Shown here one piece after another: positions 38,704-46,682 of a DNA stretch of 64,000 nt. A program made the position numbers and the translations under genes. Source of the stretch: an uncultured archaeon. Lineage in GTDB: Archaea > Thermoproteota > Bathyarchaeia > Bathyarchaeales > Bathycorpusculaceae. The notes below the pieces were generated by a model. The model saw nothing but the letters and a program-made list of their open reading frames with translations. It made no database searches and had not been told where the DNA came from. The DNA is taken from positions 1-64,000 of the forward strand of contig CALJDG010000024.1 in NCBI GenBank assembly GCA_938023865.1, written 5' to 3'. How positions within the stretch are numbered: the first letter of the stretch is position 1; each line of letters starts with the position of its first letter.

Positions 38704-39852
38704 TTATAATTTCCAGTCTATTTTATGATTCTTTAAGAAGATTCCTGCAATTATGCCAGCAAAAAGTACAGTAAAGGATATTGGCTGATAAAAGAAGTAA
38801 TATACAATAAATTCGGGGAGGCTGAATTGAAATCTAAGCTTCTTTGTGGCTGTATAGAAAATTATCGAGAACATGATGAAACCCAAAAAAAAGTTTGTAA
38901 AGGACGCAAAAACTATGGGGGTCAATGAAGGAGGTAGCATTGGCATACCTGTAAGGTTTAATTGCGATGCCAAAACTCTTGGAACAAAATTGAATAACTG
39001 AACATCTGGGAAAAAGGAGCAAATGTAGTTAAGAAGTATGAGGGCAGCTGTTGGGAAAAGCATAAGAGCGCATGGGAAAACTATGTGTGGATACCTCGCA
39101 ACGTATTTGGCAACTTTTCCTCCATAAGTTTTGATCCATAATCCAGTCCCAATCCCCCACCTCTTCCTCTGAGTCAGCCAGCTTCTCCAGTTTGAAGGAG
39201 CCTTTGTATAAACTTCAACTTTGCTGGTAAACTTAAACCGTTTATTTCGAAGGAAGGCTTTCGCCGCCAAGTCAAGGTCCTCTGAAATCACTTTGGCAAA
39301 TCCGCCAACCTCTTTGAAGGTTTCCTTTTTAATGGCGAAGGCTGTGCCGCCGACAGCAAAACATTTCTGAACAAGCTTTGAGTGTAAGAAGCTTGAAATG
39401 TTTGAGCCAACAAACTCGTAGTTCACCATTCTGGATATAAAGGAATCCTTGATAATTTTTTTCTTTATGTCAAGAACATCCGTATCCTCCATCTCTAAAG
39501 CCACCGTTTTCAGAAAATCCTTACATTCGCCAAGCTTAACATCTGCATCTAAAAAAACAAGAACATCGCTACTGGAAACATCAACAGCCTCGTTTAAAGC
39601 CTCAACCTTGCCTCTCCTATACTCACTTAAAATAAAATGCGCCATACCATTAAAACGCTCAACAACTTTATACGCTTCAGCAGTAGGCTCGTCTATTAAA
39701 ACAAAAATCTCCTTATTTTGATAGGAGTCGTTAACTAACCTTTCAAGGAGCTCCTGCAGCAAATCTGAATTTCTATAAACTGGGATGAATACACTTAATT
39801 TTTTATCCCTGAAATTTGAAACGTCGCCACTTTGCATATCATCCATCTGCAA
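38704..39852 (-). CDS. Membrane GT2 glycosyltransferase (NodC/HAS-like)
   Basis: VLVFLDADVKLG, SEDLDLAAKAF, QRKRWGIG (QxxRW) and C-terminal TMs. Confidence 0.88.
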   Translation of the reverse strand: MQMDDMQSGDVSNFRDKKLSVFIPVYRNSDLLQELLERLVNDSYQNKEIFVLIDEPTAEAYKVVERFNGMAHFILSEYRRGKVEALNEAVDVSSSDVLVFLDADVKLGECKDFLKTVALEMEDTDVLDIKKKIIKDSFISRMVNYEFVGSNISSFLHSKLVQKCFAVGGTAFAIKKETFKEVGGFAKVISEDLDLAAKAFLRNKRFKFTSKVEVYTKAPSNWRSWLTQRKRWGIGTGLWIKTYGGKVAKYVARYPHIVFPCALMLFPTAALILLNYICSFFPDVQLFNFVPRVLASQLNLTGMPMLPPSLTPIVFASFTNFFLGFIMFSIIFYTATKKLRFQFSLPEFIVYYFFYQPISFTVLFAGIIAGIFLKNHKIDWKL

Positions 39853-40014
39853 GTCTCCAGCCCTAAGTTAATAGCTTGGCTTTTTTATTTTACGCATAAC
39901 TACGTTTTCTAGAATATTTCAGGAAAAATGTTCTTTAATTGCTAATTTGGGTTTCCTTAATGGGTGCAAAAAGCTTTTACCTTGAGTAAGTTATGTATTT
40001 TGTGGTGGTTTGTG

Positions 40015-40164
40015 TTGGATGTTAGGCTTCTTGTTGATGGTGAGGAGATAAGCCTTAACAAGTTTGTTGTTAAGATTTTGGGCGGAACCATCGTGGGCGC
40101 CGTGGAAGCTTTGCGTGGCGTTAAGGAGAATTGGAATGAAATTAAAATAGAGATAAGGCGCTAG
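40015..40164 (+). CDS. Small conserved-looking protein
   Basis: TTG start: MDVRLLVDGEEISLNKFVVKILGGTIVGAVEALRGVKENWNEIKIEIRR. Confidence 0.55.
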   Translation: MDVRLLVDGEEISLNKFVVKILGGTIVGAVEALRGVKENWNEIKIEIRR

Positions 40165-40182
40165 TTGTTGGGATGAGCGCGT

Positions 40183-40839
40183 ATGATTTCTGAGGAGCAC
40201 AAAAAGCATTTGCAAGAAGAGTTAGCTAGTAAACTGCAAAGCTTAGTTAGACTCATCGTCTTCACACAAGAGTATGAGTGTCCATACTGTGCGCAAACAA
40301 GAAGGCTTGTCGAGGAGTTAGCCTCTTTAAGCGATCAAATTAGAGTTGAGGTTTATGATTTTGTGGCTGATACAGTTAAGGCTAGGGCTTATGGCGTCGA
40401 TAAGGTTCCAGCAGTGGCTGTTGTTAGCGAGAAGGATTTTGGCGTCCGATTTTATGGTTTGCCTTATGGTTATGAATTTGCAACTTTTTTGGAGGGAATA
40501 ATTGCTGTTTCCCGGGGAAGGACTGATATTTCTGAGAGTGTTAGAGAAAGACTTAAAGAAATTAAGGAGCCTGTGCACATTCAAGTTTTTGTGACATTAA
40601 CTTGTCCTTACTGCCCTTCCATTGCGAGTCTTGCCTATAAATTTGCTGTTGAAAGCGACATGATTAGGGCTGATGTTATCGATGTGAGCGAGTTTCCCCA
40701 TCTTGGCCATAAATACGCTGTTATGGGCGTTCCTAAAACTGTTATTAACGAGAAGGTTGAATTTGTTGGTGCTTTTCCGGAGGACACCTTCTTAGAGCAC
40801 GTTTTGCTTGCAGCTCGTCGTCCAGAATATGTTTTATAA
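40183..40839 (+). CDS. Protein disulfide oxidoreductase, two thioredoxin-fold units (glutaredoxin-like PDO)
   Basis: ECPYCAQT and TCPYCPSI active sites; two cis-Pro motifs (KVPAVA, GVPKTV). Confidence 0.92.
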   Translation: MISEEHKKHLQEELASKLQSLVRLIVFTQEYECPYCAQTRRLVEELASLSDQIRVEVYDFVADTVKARAYGVDKVPAVAVVSEKDFGVRFYGLPYGYEFATFLEGIIAVSRGRTDISESVRERLKEIKEPVHIQVFVTLTCPYCPSIASLAYKFAVESDMIRADVIDVSEFPHLGHKYAVMGVPKTVINEKVEFVGAFPEDTFLEHVLLAARRPEYVL

Positions 40840-40860
40840 ACATTTAAAAGCGGTAAGAAA

Positions 40861-41664
40861 GTGGCTATAAAAAAAGAGTTTTTAACCTTGATTTTTGTTT
40901 ACAGCGGTGAGTTTGCGGAACGCGTTATACGGAATCTTATTAATGACCCGAGCTTCTGCAAGTCTTGTGGCTTATACTGTGACTCGTGCAAGTATGGCGT
41001 CTACACTCATGTGCGCAACATACGTGCTGCCATAGAGCTCCCAAAACCCTCGGATTTGCCAGCCTTCATAGATAAGCCCGAAGAGTACATGCCCAAGAGT
41101 GTTCCGAAGGCGGATTTATGTGTGGCTTCTGGTTTGCATAAAGACTTGCTTTTGGAACTGCCAACTCACCTTGGGAAGGTTGGTGTCAAAGGCTTAATTG
41201 TGCCCATTGAAGACTTTAATGAGGTTCCGTCTGGCTTGAGGAAGCAGTTGGAAGGGCGTTGCCTTGAGCTTCACTTAGAATGTGCCTTTCCAAAGCCCTT
41301 CTGTTCGCTGGAACCGTCAGAAGATAAGCCATTAATCACCCGTTTTGTGGATGAGTTGGGTGTTGGACGGCCGAAACTTGAGATCTCCACTGCTAGGCGG
41401 AGCGGACGCGAGTTTGTAGAAGCTGCAATTGTTAGACGTAGTGCTCCATGCGGCTCAACATGGTATGTGGCGAGAAAACTCATAAGCGTTGAGACAAAAC
41501 GTGAAATTTTGTACGATGCTATTGCAAAAGCACATCATAGCTATCCATGCACGGCGACAATGAACGTTGACCCAGAGGCAAAGGAGCCCATCCTCCACAT
41601 TGGCGGCTACATAATAAGGGAGGAGGTGGAAAAAGCATTAGAAAAGGCTGAAGCGGCCACTTAA
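40861..41664 (+). CDS. DUF166-family protein
   Basis: FCKSCGLYCDSCKYGVYTHVRNIRAAIELP; APCGSTWYVARKL; HHSYPCTATMNVDPE. Confidence 0.85.
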   Translation: MAIKKEFLTLIFVYSGEFAERVIRNLINDPSFCKSCGLYCDSCKYGVYTHVRNIRAAIELPKPSDLPAFIDKPEEYMPKSVPKADLCVASGLHKDLLLELPTHLGKVGVKGLIVPIEDFNEVPSGLRKQLEGRCLELHLECAFPKPFCSLEPSEDKPLITRFVDELGVGRPKLEISTARRSGREFVEAAIVRRSAPCGSTWYVARKLISVETKREILYDAIAKAHHSYPCTATMNVDPEAKEPILHIGGYIIREEVEKALEKAEAAT

Positions 41665-42056
41665 CCTTCGCACAGCCTCTCAATGAGGTCTAGGATTTTG
41701 GCTTTTATGGCGTCCCGCACTTTTCTAGCTTCGTCCAATGGCATTTTGGCCGGGTCTGGCATGTTCCACTCTTCTATACGCTTTGTATAGACTACTGGGC
41801 AGAGGGAGCCGCTGCAGACAATTACGGCTATTTCAGCCTTTTCTTGAAGCTCCCTCGTCATAATTTGGGGTTTTTTGTGGCTTATGTCTATGCCTTCCTC
41901 AAGCATGAGTCTAACAGCGTTTGGATGAACCCTTTCCGCCGGTATTATGCCAGCGCTTGTAGCTTCCCAGCCTTCTGGCGCATACTTGTTAAAGTAGGCT
42001 TCGGCGATCTGACTTCTAAAGCTGTTCTCGACACAGATGAATAGGACGGTTTTCAA
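41661..42056 (-). CDS. arsC: Arsenate reductase / LMW protein tyrosine phosphatase family
   Basis: VLFICVENSFRSQIAEAYFNKYAPEGWEATSAGI (CxnS variant of the PTP loop); MPDPA. Confidence 0.88.
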   Translation of the reverse strand: MKTVLFICVENSFRSQIAEAYFNKYAPEGWEATSAGIIPAERVHPNAVRLMLEEGIDISHKKPQIMTRELQEKAEIAVIVCSGSLCPVVYTKRIEEWNMPDPAKMPLDEARKVRDAIKAKILDLIERLCEG

Positions 42057-42058
42057 TT

Positions 42059-43294
42059 TCAGCCTTCCCAGTCTAAGAGCCGCTTTTCGCCTTCAATTTT
42101 CTTTATGTCTGTTATGTCCTGGGAAACCTCTATTGTTCCTAAATATTTGCCATCCTTGTCCCTCACTGCGAAGTATCTTATGTGGATAAGGCGGTCGCCT
42201 TTCTGTATCCAAAATTCTGCCACGTCTTTTTCGCCCTTCTTAAAGGCTTCTAGAATTCTATTAACCACATGGATGCTTTTCTGCGGGTGGCAGAGCTGAA
42301 CCTTTCTTCCCAAAATAGCCTTTGTCCTAACGAATATGCGCTTATCTGCTTTGCTAAAGTACTTGACAGCGTCATTTTTATCTACAAAGGTTATGTCAAC
42401 GGGAAGCGTGTTCAAAATAGCCTCAATCTCTTCTTTCGCCAAAGAACCAGTCTCAAATTGTATTGTGCCTTCAGGCATGGCTTTCTCCTCGACTGCTGGT
42501 TTTTCAACAGTTTTGATTGGCTTTGTTATAAAGTTTTTCGGAGTGAAGCAGCAATATCCAATTTCGTCAAAATCCTCCCTTATAGTAGACCACTCTTGTT
42601 CGGTGACCACATGTTGAGCTGTTGGAAATAGTATGCTGTTTTCCTTGTAGATGTGGCTGTTAAGCATGTTGCCTATGGCTTTTGCCAATTCGCCAAGCTG
42701 CCTCTTAAAATCTGAAAAACTCATTTTTGCAATGTTCTCGATTAGGGCTTTGAGCCGCTTCTTCTTTTCCCTAAGCTGGTTGTGCTCCATCCACATTATT
42801 GCCGGAGGTTCGCTTATTCCATGCTTCTCTAAGACCGGGAATAGGGTGTTTTCCTCCCTTAAATAGTGCTTTTCAGCGTCTAGAAGCTCATCTGCGACAT
42901 GCTTTAGCTGTGACAGTTCTTCAGCCACTGCATCTGGGCTTTCGGTTTTCTGTACTTTTTCAGCTAAAATGTCAAGCTTTTGGGCGATTTGCTGAATCAT
43001 TTTATGCTCTTCTAGGAGTATGCCAATGGGGCTGGTTGGGGTAGCCTCAACCTTTTGCTTTTCTAATGGTTCCTTAAAAATTGCCAAGTGAACGTCGCAA
43101 AGTCTCTGAAGCTCTTCTCTTGACAAGCCCTCGCTTACGAGTTCTTGTTCTATTTTTGCTATATCAAGAGAGTTTACGCCCTCAAGAAACTGTCTAAAAC
43201 GCTCCTTAACCTGTTCAGGTGGGACGCCGGCATGCAACTGCCTCAAAATCTCTTTTAAAACCTTCTTCCGCTCTTCCTCTGGCACTCCACCCAT
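42059..43294 (-). CDS. DUF438 + hemerythrin HHE + PAS protein
   Basis: DUF438-like N-terminus (HAGVPPEQVKERFRQFL), LLEEHKMIQ / HYLREENTLFPVLEKHG / HIYKENSILFPTAQ; C-terminal PAS VDKNDAVKYFSKADKRIF. Confidence 0.88.
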   Translation of the reverse strand: MGGVPEEERKKVLKEILRQLHAGVPPEQVKERFRQFLEGVNSLDIAKIEQELVSEGLSREELQRLCDVHLAIFKEPLEKQKVEATPTSPIGILLEEHKMIQQIAQKLDILAEKVQKTESPDAVAEELSQLKHVADELLDAEKHYLREENTLFPVLEKHGISEPPAIMWMEHNQLREKKKRLKALIENIAKMSFSDFKRQLGELAKAIGNMLNSHIYKENSILFPTAQHVVTEQEWSTIREDFDEIGYCCFTPKNFITKPIKTVEKPAVEEKAMPEGTIQFETGSLAKEEIEAILNTLPVDITFVDKNDAVKYFSKADKRIFVRTKAILGRKVQLCHPQKSIHVVNRILEAFKKGEKDVAEFWIQKGDRLIHIRYFAVRDKDGKYLGTIEVSQDITDIKKIEGEKRLLDWEG

Positions 43295-43295
43295 T

Positions 43296-44486
43296 TTAGG
43301 TGCCTCTTTCTAAAATTTTATCGGATAATGCTTTCCCAATCTCCGCTATGCGTTTCATGTGCTCGTCTGTTGGAGGCCCATTAATTTCCAGCGCGCCGAC
43401 AATCTCAATTTTGAAGTCGCCGAGTATTTCCTGAATTTGTCGTATTGCTCCTCCACCCCAGCCATAAGAGCTTAAAACAACCGCGAATTTTGTTGGTGGA
43501 CGCAACGCCTTGAAAAGGTATGTGGCGTAAACAGCCAATGGGTGGGCTCCGCCCAGAACTGTTGGGGCGCCCAAAACAATGGCTCTTGAGTCTACAAGGT
43601 CTTTAGCTAAATCACCAATATCAGTTACGACCAGGTTATGGAAGACTAACTCAACGCCTTCTGACACCAGTGTTTCAGCCATCTGTTTAACCATGGCGTC
43701 TGTGCTGTTCCACATGCTTACATAGGCTATTGTTGCCTTAGGCCTTGTTTCGCCGGCCGCCCAACGCTTATACGCACCTAGAATAAGTTCCGGCTTTCTA
43801 TGAATGGGACCGTGGCTTGGCGCTATCATTCTAATGTTTAGGGTGGAAATTTTGTGGAGGGCTTTTTGCGCCATAGCCCTGAAAGGCATCATTATCTCGC
43901 CCCAGTACCGCTGGACATGGACAAGCAAATCCTCAATTTCGTCGCTGTAGACGCCTCCAGCCAAATGAGCACCGAAAAAGTCGCATGGGAACAGAATTCC
44001 ATCCTCCTCTAGGTATGTGAACATTGTTTCCGGCCAGTGAAGCATGGGCGCCTCAATAAAGCGTAAAGTCTTGTCGCCTAGACTTATAGCCTCGTTGTCA
44101 GCCACAACCTTAACCCTTTCCTGTGGAACATGATAATAGACCTGAGCCATTTTTGCGCCTCTGCCAGTAGCCACCAGTTTAGCTTTCGGTGCAATCTTCA
44201 TTATGTGGGGTATGGCGCCAGCATGGTCTGGCTCCGCATGATTCATGACAACATAGTCGATTTCTTCTGGTCTTGCGAGACTTCGGACTTTATCTTCTAA
44301 ATCCTTTTCGAAGCCCGGATTTACAGTGTCTATTAGGGCTTTTCCATTACCGCCAATTACGAAGTAAGCGTTATATGAAGTGCCTTTTGGAAGCGGAATT
44401 AATGCGTCGAAAATTCTGCGGTTCCAATCTCTTACGCCGATCCAGTAAACGTTTTCCGCTATTTTAATAATGTTTCTTTCAGTCAT
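43296..44486 (-). CDS. A-type flavodiiron protein (FprA-like oxidase)
   Basis: MBL motif NHAEPDHAGAIPHI, CDFFGAHLAGG, SHGPIHR; flavodoxin domain AYVSMWNSTDAM; SSYGWGGGA. Confidence 0.93.
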   Translation of the reverse strand: MTERNIIKIAENVYWIGVRDWNRRIFDALIPLPKGTSYNAYFVIGGNGKALIDTVNPGFEKDLEDKVRSLARPEEIDYVVMNHAEPDHAGAIPHIMKIAPKAKLVATGRGAKMAQVYYHVPQERVKVVADNEAISLGDKTLRFIEAPMLHWPETMFTYLEEDGILFPCDFFGAHLAGGVYSDEIEDLLVHVQRYWGEIMMPFRAMAQKALHKISTLNIRMIAPSHGPIHRKPELILGAYKRWAAGETRPKATIAYVSMWNSTDAMVKQMAETLVSEGVELVFHNLVVTDIGDLAKDLVDSRAIVLGAPTVLGGAHPLAVYATYLFKALRPPTKFAVVLSSYGWGGGAIRQIQEILGDFKIEIVGALEINGPPTDEHMKRIAEIGKALSDKILERGT

Positions 44487-44497
44487 GCAAGTTCACT

Positions 44498-44527
44498 TTT
44501 ATTACAATTGTAATAAAGTATATTTAT
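44498..44527. promoter_or_regulatory. 20-bp perfect palindrome TTTATTACAATTGTAATAAA (44498-44517) abutting a shared TATA (44519-44527)
   Basis: Exact self reverse-complement; intergenic between divergent FprA and HTH regulator. Confidence 0.75.
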
Positions 44528-44566
44528 GCCTTTCCCCACACAATAGCAAGGAGGAATGAAGCAAAA

Positions 44567-44962
44567 ATGCTATTACCATGCGAAGTTGCCGTAAAAAGTC
44601 TACTCCCACCAGTAAGGGCAGCACTAGCCAAACAATTAATGACAAAACACAACCTAAAACAGATGGAAGTAGCCAAACTTCTGGGAGTAAGCCAACCAGC
44701 CATAAGCCTCTACAACAAGAAAATTCGAGGAAAAGCCCTAGACCTAGAAAAAGAAGAAGAAATTAAAGGGCTAATTGAAGAGTTGGCGGATTCCATAGCG
44801 GAGCGAGGCTTATCTCACAAAGACTTTACACTAAAGTTTTGTAAAATTTGCAAAGCCACCCGAGCAAAAGGCTTGTTATGCAACATGCACAAGGCTTTAG
44901 ATCCAACATTAGACATCGAAAAGTGCGGACTATGCATAAATCCATCGCTGAAATGCCCCTAA
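44567..44962 (+). CDS. HTH transcriptional regulator with C-terminal Cys/His motif (paralog of 21240-21626)
   Basis: KQMEVAKLLGVSQPAISLYNKKIRGKAL; FCKICKATRAKGLLCNMHKALDPTLDIEKCGLC. Confidence 0.82.
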   Translation: MLLPCEVAVKSLLPPVRAALAKQLMTKHNLKQMEVAKLLGVSQPAISLYNKKIRGKALDLEKEEEIKGLIEELADSIAERGLSHKDFTLKFCKICKATRAKGLLCNMHKALDPTLDIEKCGLCINPSLKCP

Positions 44963-44971
44963 TTTAAGTGG

Positions 44972-45850
44972 TTATTCTGCCAAGAACTTTATTATCTTCT
45001 CATAAACATCCTTATCTCTTAAATCCTCCTGCCCCTTATATATACTTGGGTTATCATTAACCTCAACAACTATATAGTCGCCATTAACTTCCTTAATGTC
45101 GACGCCGTAAAGTCCCTTCCCAACGACGCTGCACGCTTTAAGGGCGGTCTCCTTAAGCTTTTGAGGCGCGTTATCCCGTTTCAGGGTGACAGTTCTACCC
45201 CATATGAAGCTTGGTTTTCCACGGCGTTTTACGCCATGTTTCCATTTTCCCTTTGGCATCATGTACTTGCAAACGTATAGGATTTCGCCGTTTAGCACGC
45301 CCAAACGCCAGTCGAAGCAGGAAGGCATGAACTTTTGCACAACAATGTAGTCCGACCTTCTAAAGAAGCGTTTTGCAACCTCTCTGAAACTTGTTTCGCA
45401 TGAAACTTTCTCTACATATTTCGAAAAACTAGTATAAGGTGCCTTAATAACCACCGGTTTTCCAAAAAGCTCAAAGATTTCCTCTATTTGCCTATGATGA
45501 AATTCATCCTTGTTAAGAAAGATTGTTGGAATGTGTGGTACGTCATGTTTTTCGAGGAGCCGATACTGGTGAATTTTATTTGCGCAAATTTTAATCGAGA
45601 TTGGGTCGTCAACAACTTTTAAGCCAAGCTCCCACGCAGTTTTCGAAACCACATAAGCCGTATAAAGCGGGTCGGTAGTCGCCCGAATAAAAACAGCATC
45701 ATATTTTGGGATTTCAGAAAGCCCACTTCGAAATAAGAAGTTGAACGTGTGCCCCATTTGCTCGGCTGTCCTCTTAAAACATTGGAGAGCCTCAACTTCA
45801 TGTGAGTGTGTAAAATTGTATTTTTCAACAAAGCATGCTATCTGCGTCAA
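44972..45850 (-). CDS. RimK-like ATP-grasp ligase
   Basis: KPVVIKAPYTSFSKYVEKV, CFDWRLGVLNGEI, YGVDIKEVNGDYIVVEVNDNPSI. Confidence 0.88.
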   Translation of the reverse strand: MTQIACFVEKYNFTHSHEVEALQCFKRTAEQMGHTFNFLFRSGLSEIPKYDAVFIRATTDPLYTAYVVSKTAWELGLKVVDDPISIKICANKIHQYRLLEKHDVPHIPTIFLNKDEFHHRQIEEIFELFGKPVVIKAPYTSFSKYVEKVSCETSFREVAKRFFRRSDYIVVQKFMPSCFDWRLGVLNGEILYVCKYMMPKGKWKHGVKRRGKPSFIWGRTVTLKRDNAPQKLKETALKACSVVGKGLYGVDIKEVNGDYIVVEVNDNPSIYKGQEDLRDKDVYEKIIKFLAE

Positions 45851-46554
45851 TCAAACCATCCTTTCCCGGAAACCCGGGAAACAATTTTAGAAATAATATT
45901 AACATCTAAAGGTGTGATTTCCTCCATTTTTAAAGGTTGAAGCCCGGAAAGGTAAGCTTTCCCACCGAAACGTTGAAAGTGCAACTTGCATGCTGGAATT
46001 TTGAAGGTTTCATAGACTTTTTTGGCAATTTCTTTTGTATTGCCATTCTCATAGATACATTCCCCAAAAAAAGATTTAACAGAAATCATTTCGCCGCATA
46101 GTGGTTGAGCGCAGATGGCATAACGGTAATTCATGCTTAGGCTTTTGACGGCTCTGTATAGGGCGGCTCTGTTTTTGGCTGTTTTGAAACCATTAAATGA
46201 GAATGGATTTACTGCGAAAACAACTATTGGAGAGCTGAACTCATCCATTATTTGCTTAACAGAGTCTGTAACGAGGTATGGCATTATTGGCACTCCGTTT
46301 TTGGAAGCTCTAACAAGCAGAACCGGTAGTCTGTAGGCGTCTATGGCGTTTTCTGTTGTTGGAATAACATCGTTTCCGAGGATTTCTGCATGAAGCGAGA
46401 CATAATAACCGGTTTTCATGTATCTGTAGTCATTGTTTATGTTGAGAATGAAGTCTCTAACTGAAGACTTGAGGAAGGCTGATGGTTTTGTTATGGGTGT
46501 GTTTGTTCTTAGGTCGATGTTTGAGACGACCAGCACGCAACAGGCACCAGACAA
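45847..46554 (-). CDS. RLAN-type (RimK-like ATP-grasp N-terminal) domain protein, separate ORF
   Basis: VVSNIDLRTNTPITKPSAFLKSSVRDFILNINNDYRYMKTGYYVSLHAEILGNDVIPTTENAIDAYRLPVLL; 4-nt overlap with the ATP-grasp gene. Confidence 0.75.
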   Translation of the reverse strand: MSGACCVLVVSNIDLRTNTPITKPSAFLKSSVRDFILNINNDYRYMKTGYYVSLHAEILGNDVIPTTENAIDAYRLPVLLVRASKNGVPIMPYLVTDSVKQIMDEFSSPIVVFAVNPFSFNGFKTAKNRAALYRAVKSLSMNYRYAICAQPLCGEMISVKSFFGECIYENGNTKEIAKKVYETFKIPACKLHFQRFGGKAYLSGLQPLKMEEITPLDVNIISKIVSRVSGKGWFD

Positions 46555-46633
46555 CAGAAAACAGCTAACACTATTTAGATATTTAAAATTAACTATGCCT
46601 AACAGCGCTGTTCCAAGCGGAGAAATGTATAAG

Positions 46634-46682
46634 CTTATATTTTGGTTGGCTGCAGAATTTTCTTTAAGAGGAAGTCTATACG
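46634..46682 (+). promoter_or_regulatory. TATA-like CTTATATTTT (46634-46643), SD AAGAGGA and candidate ACG start (46680-46682)
   Basis: Ordered promoter, SD and ACG codon in frame with conserved GCS2 N-terminal residues upstream of the ORF-track start. Confidence 0.5.
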
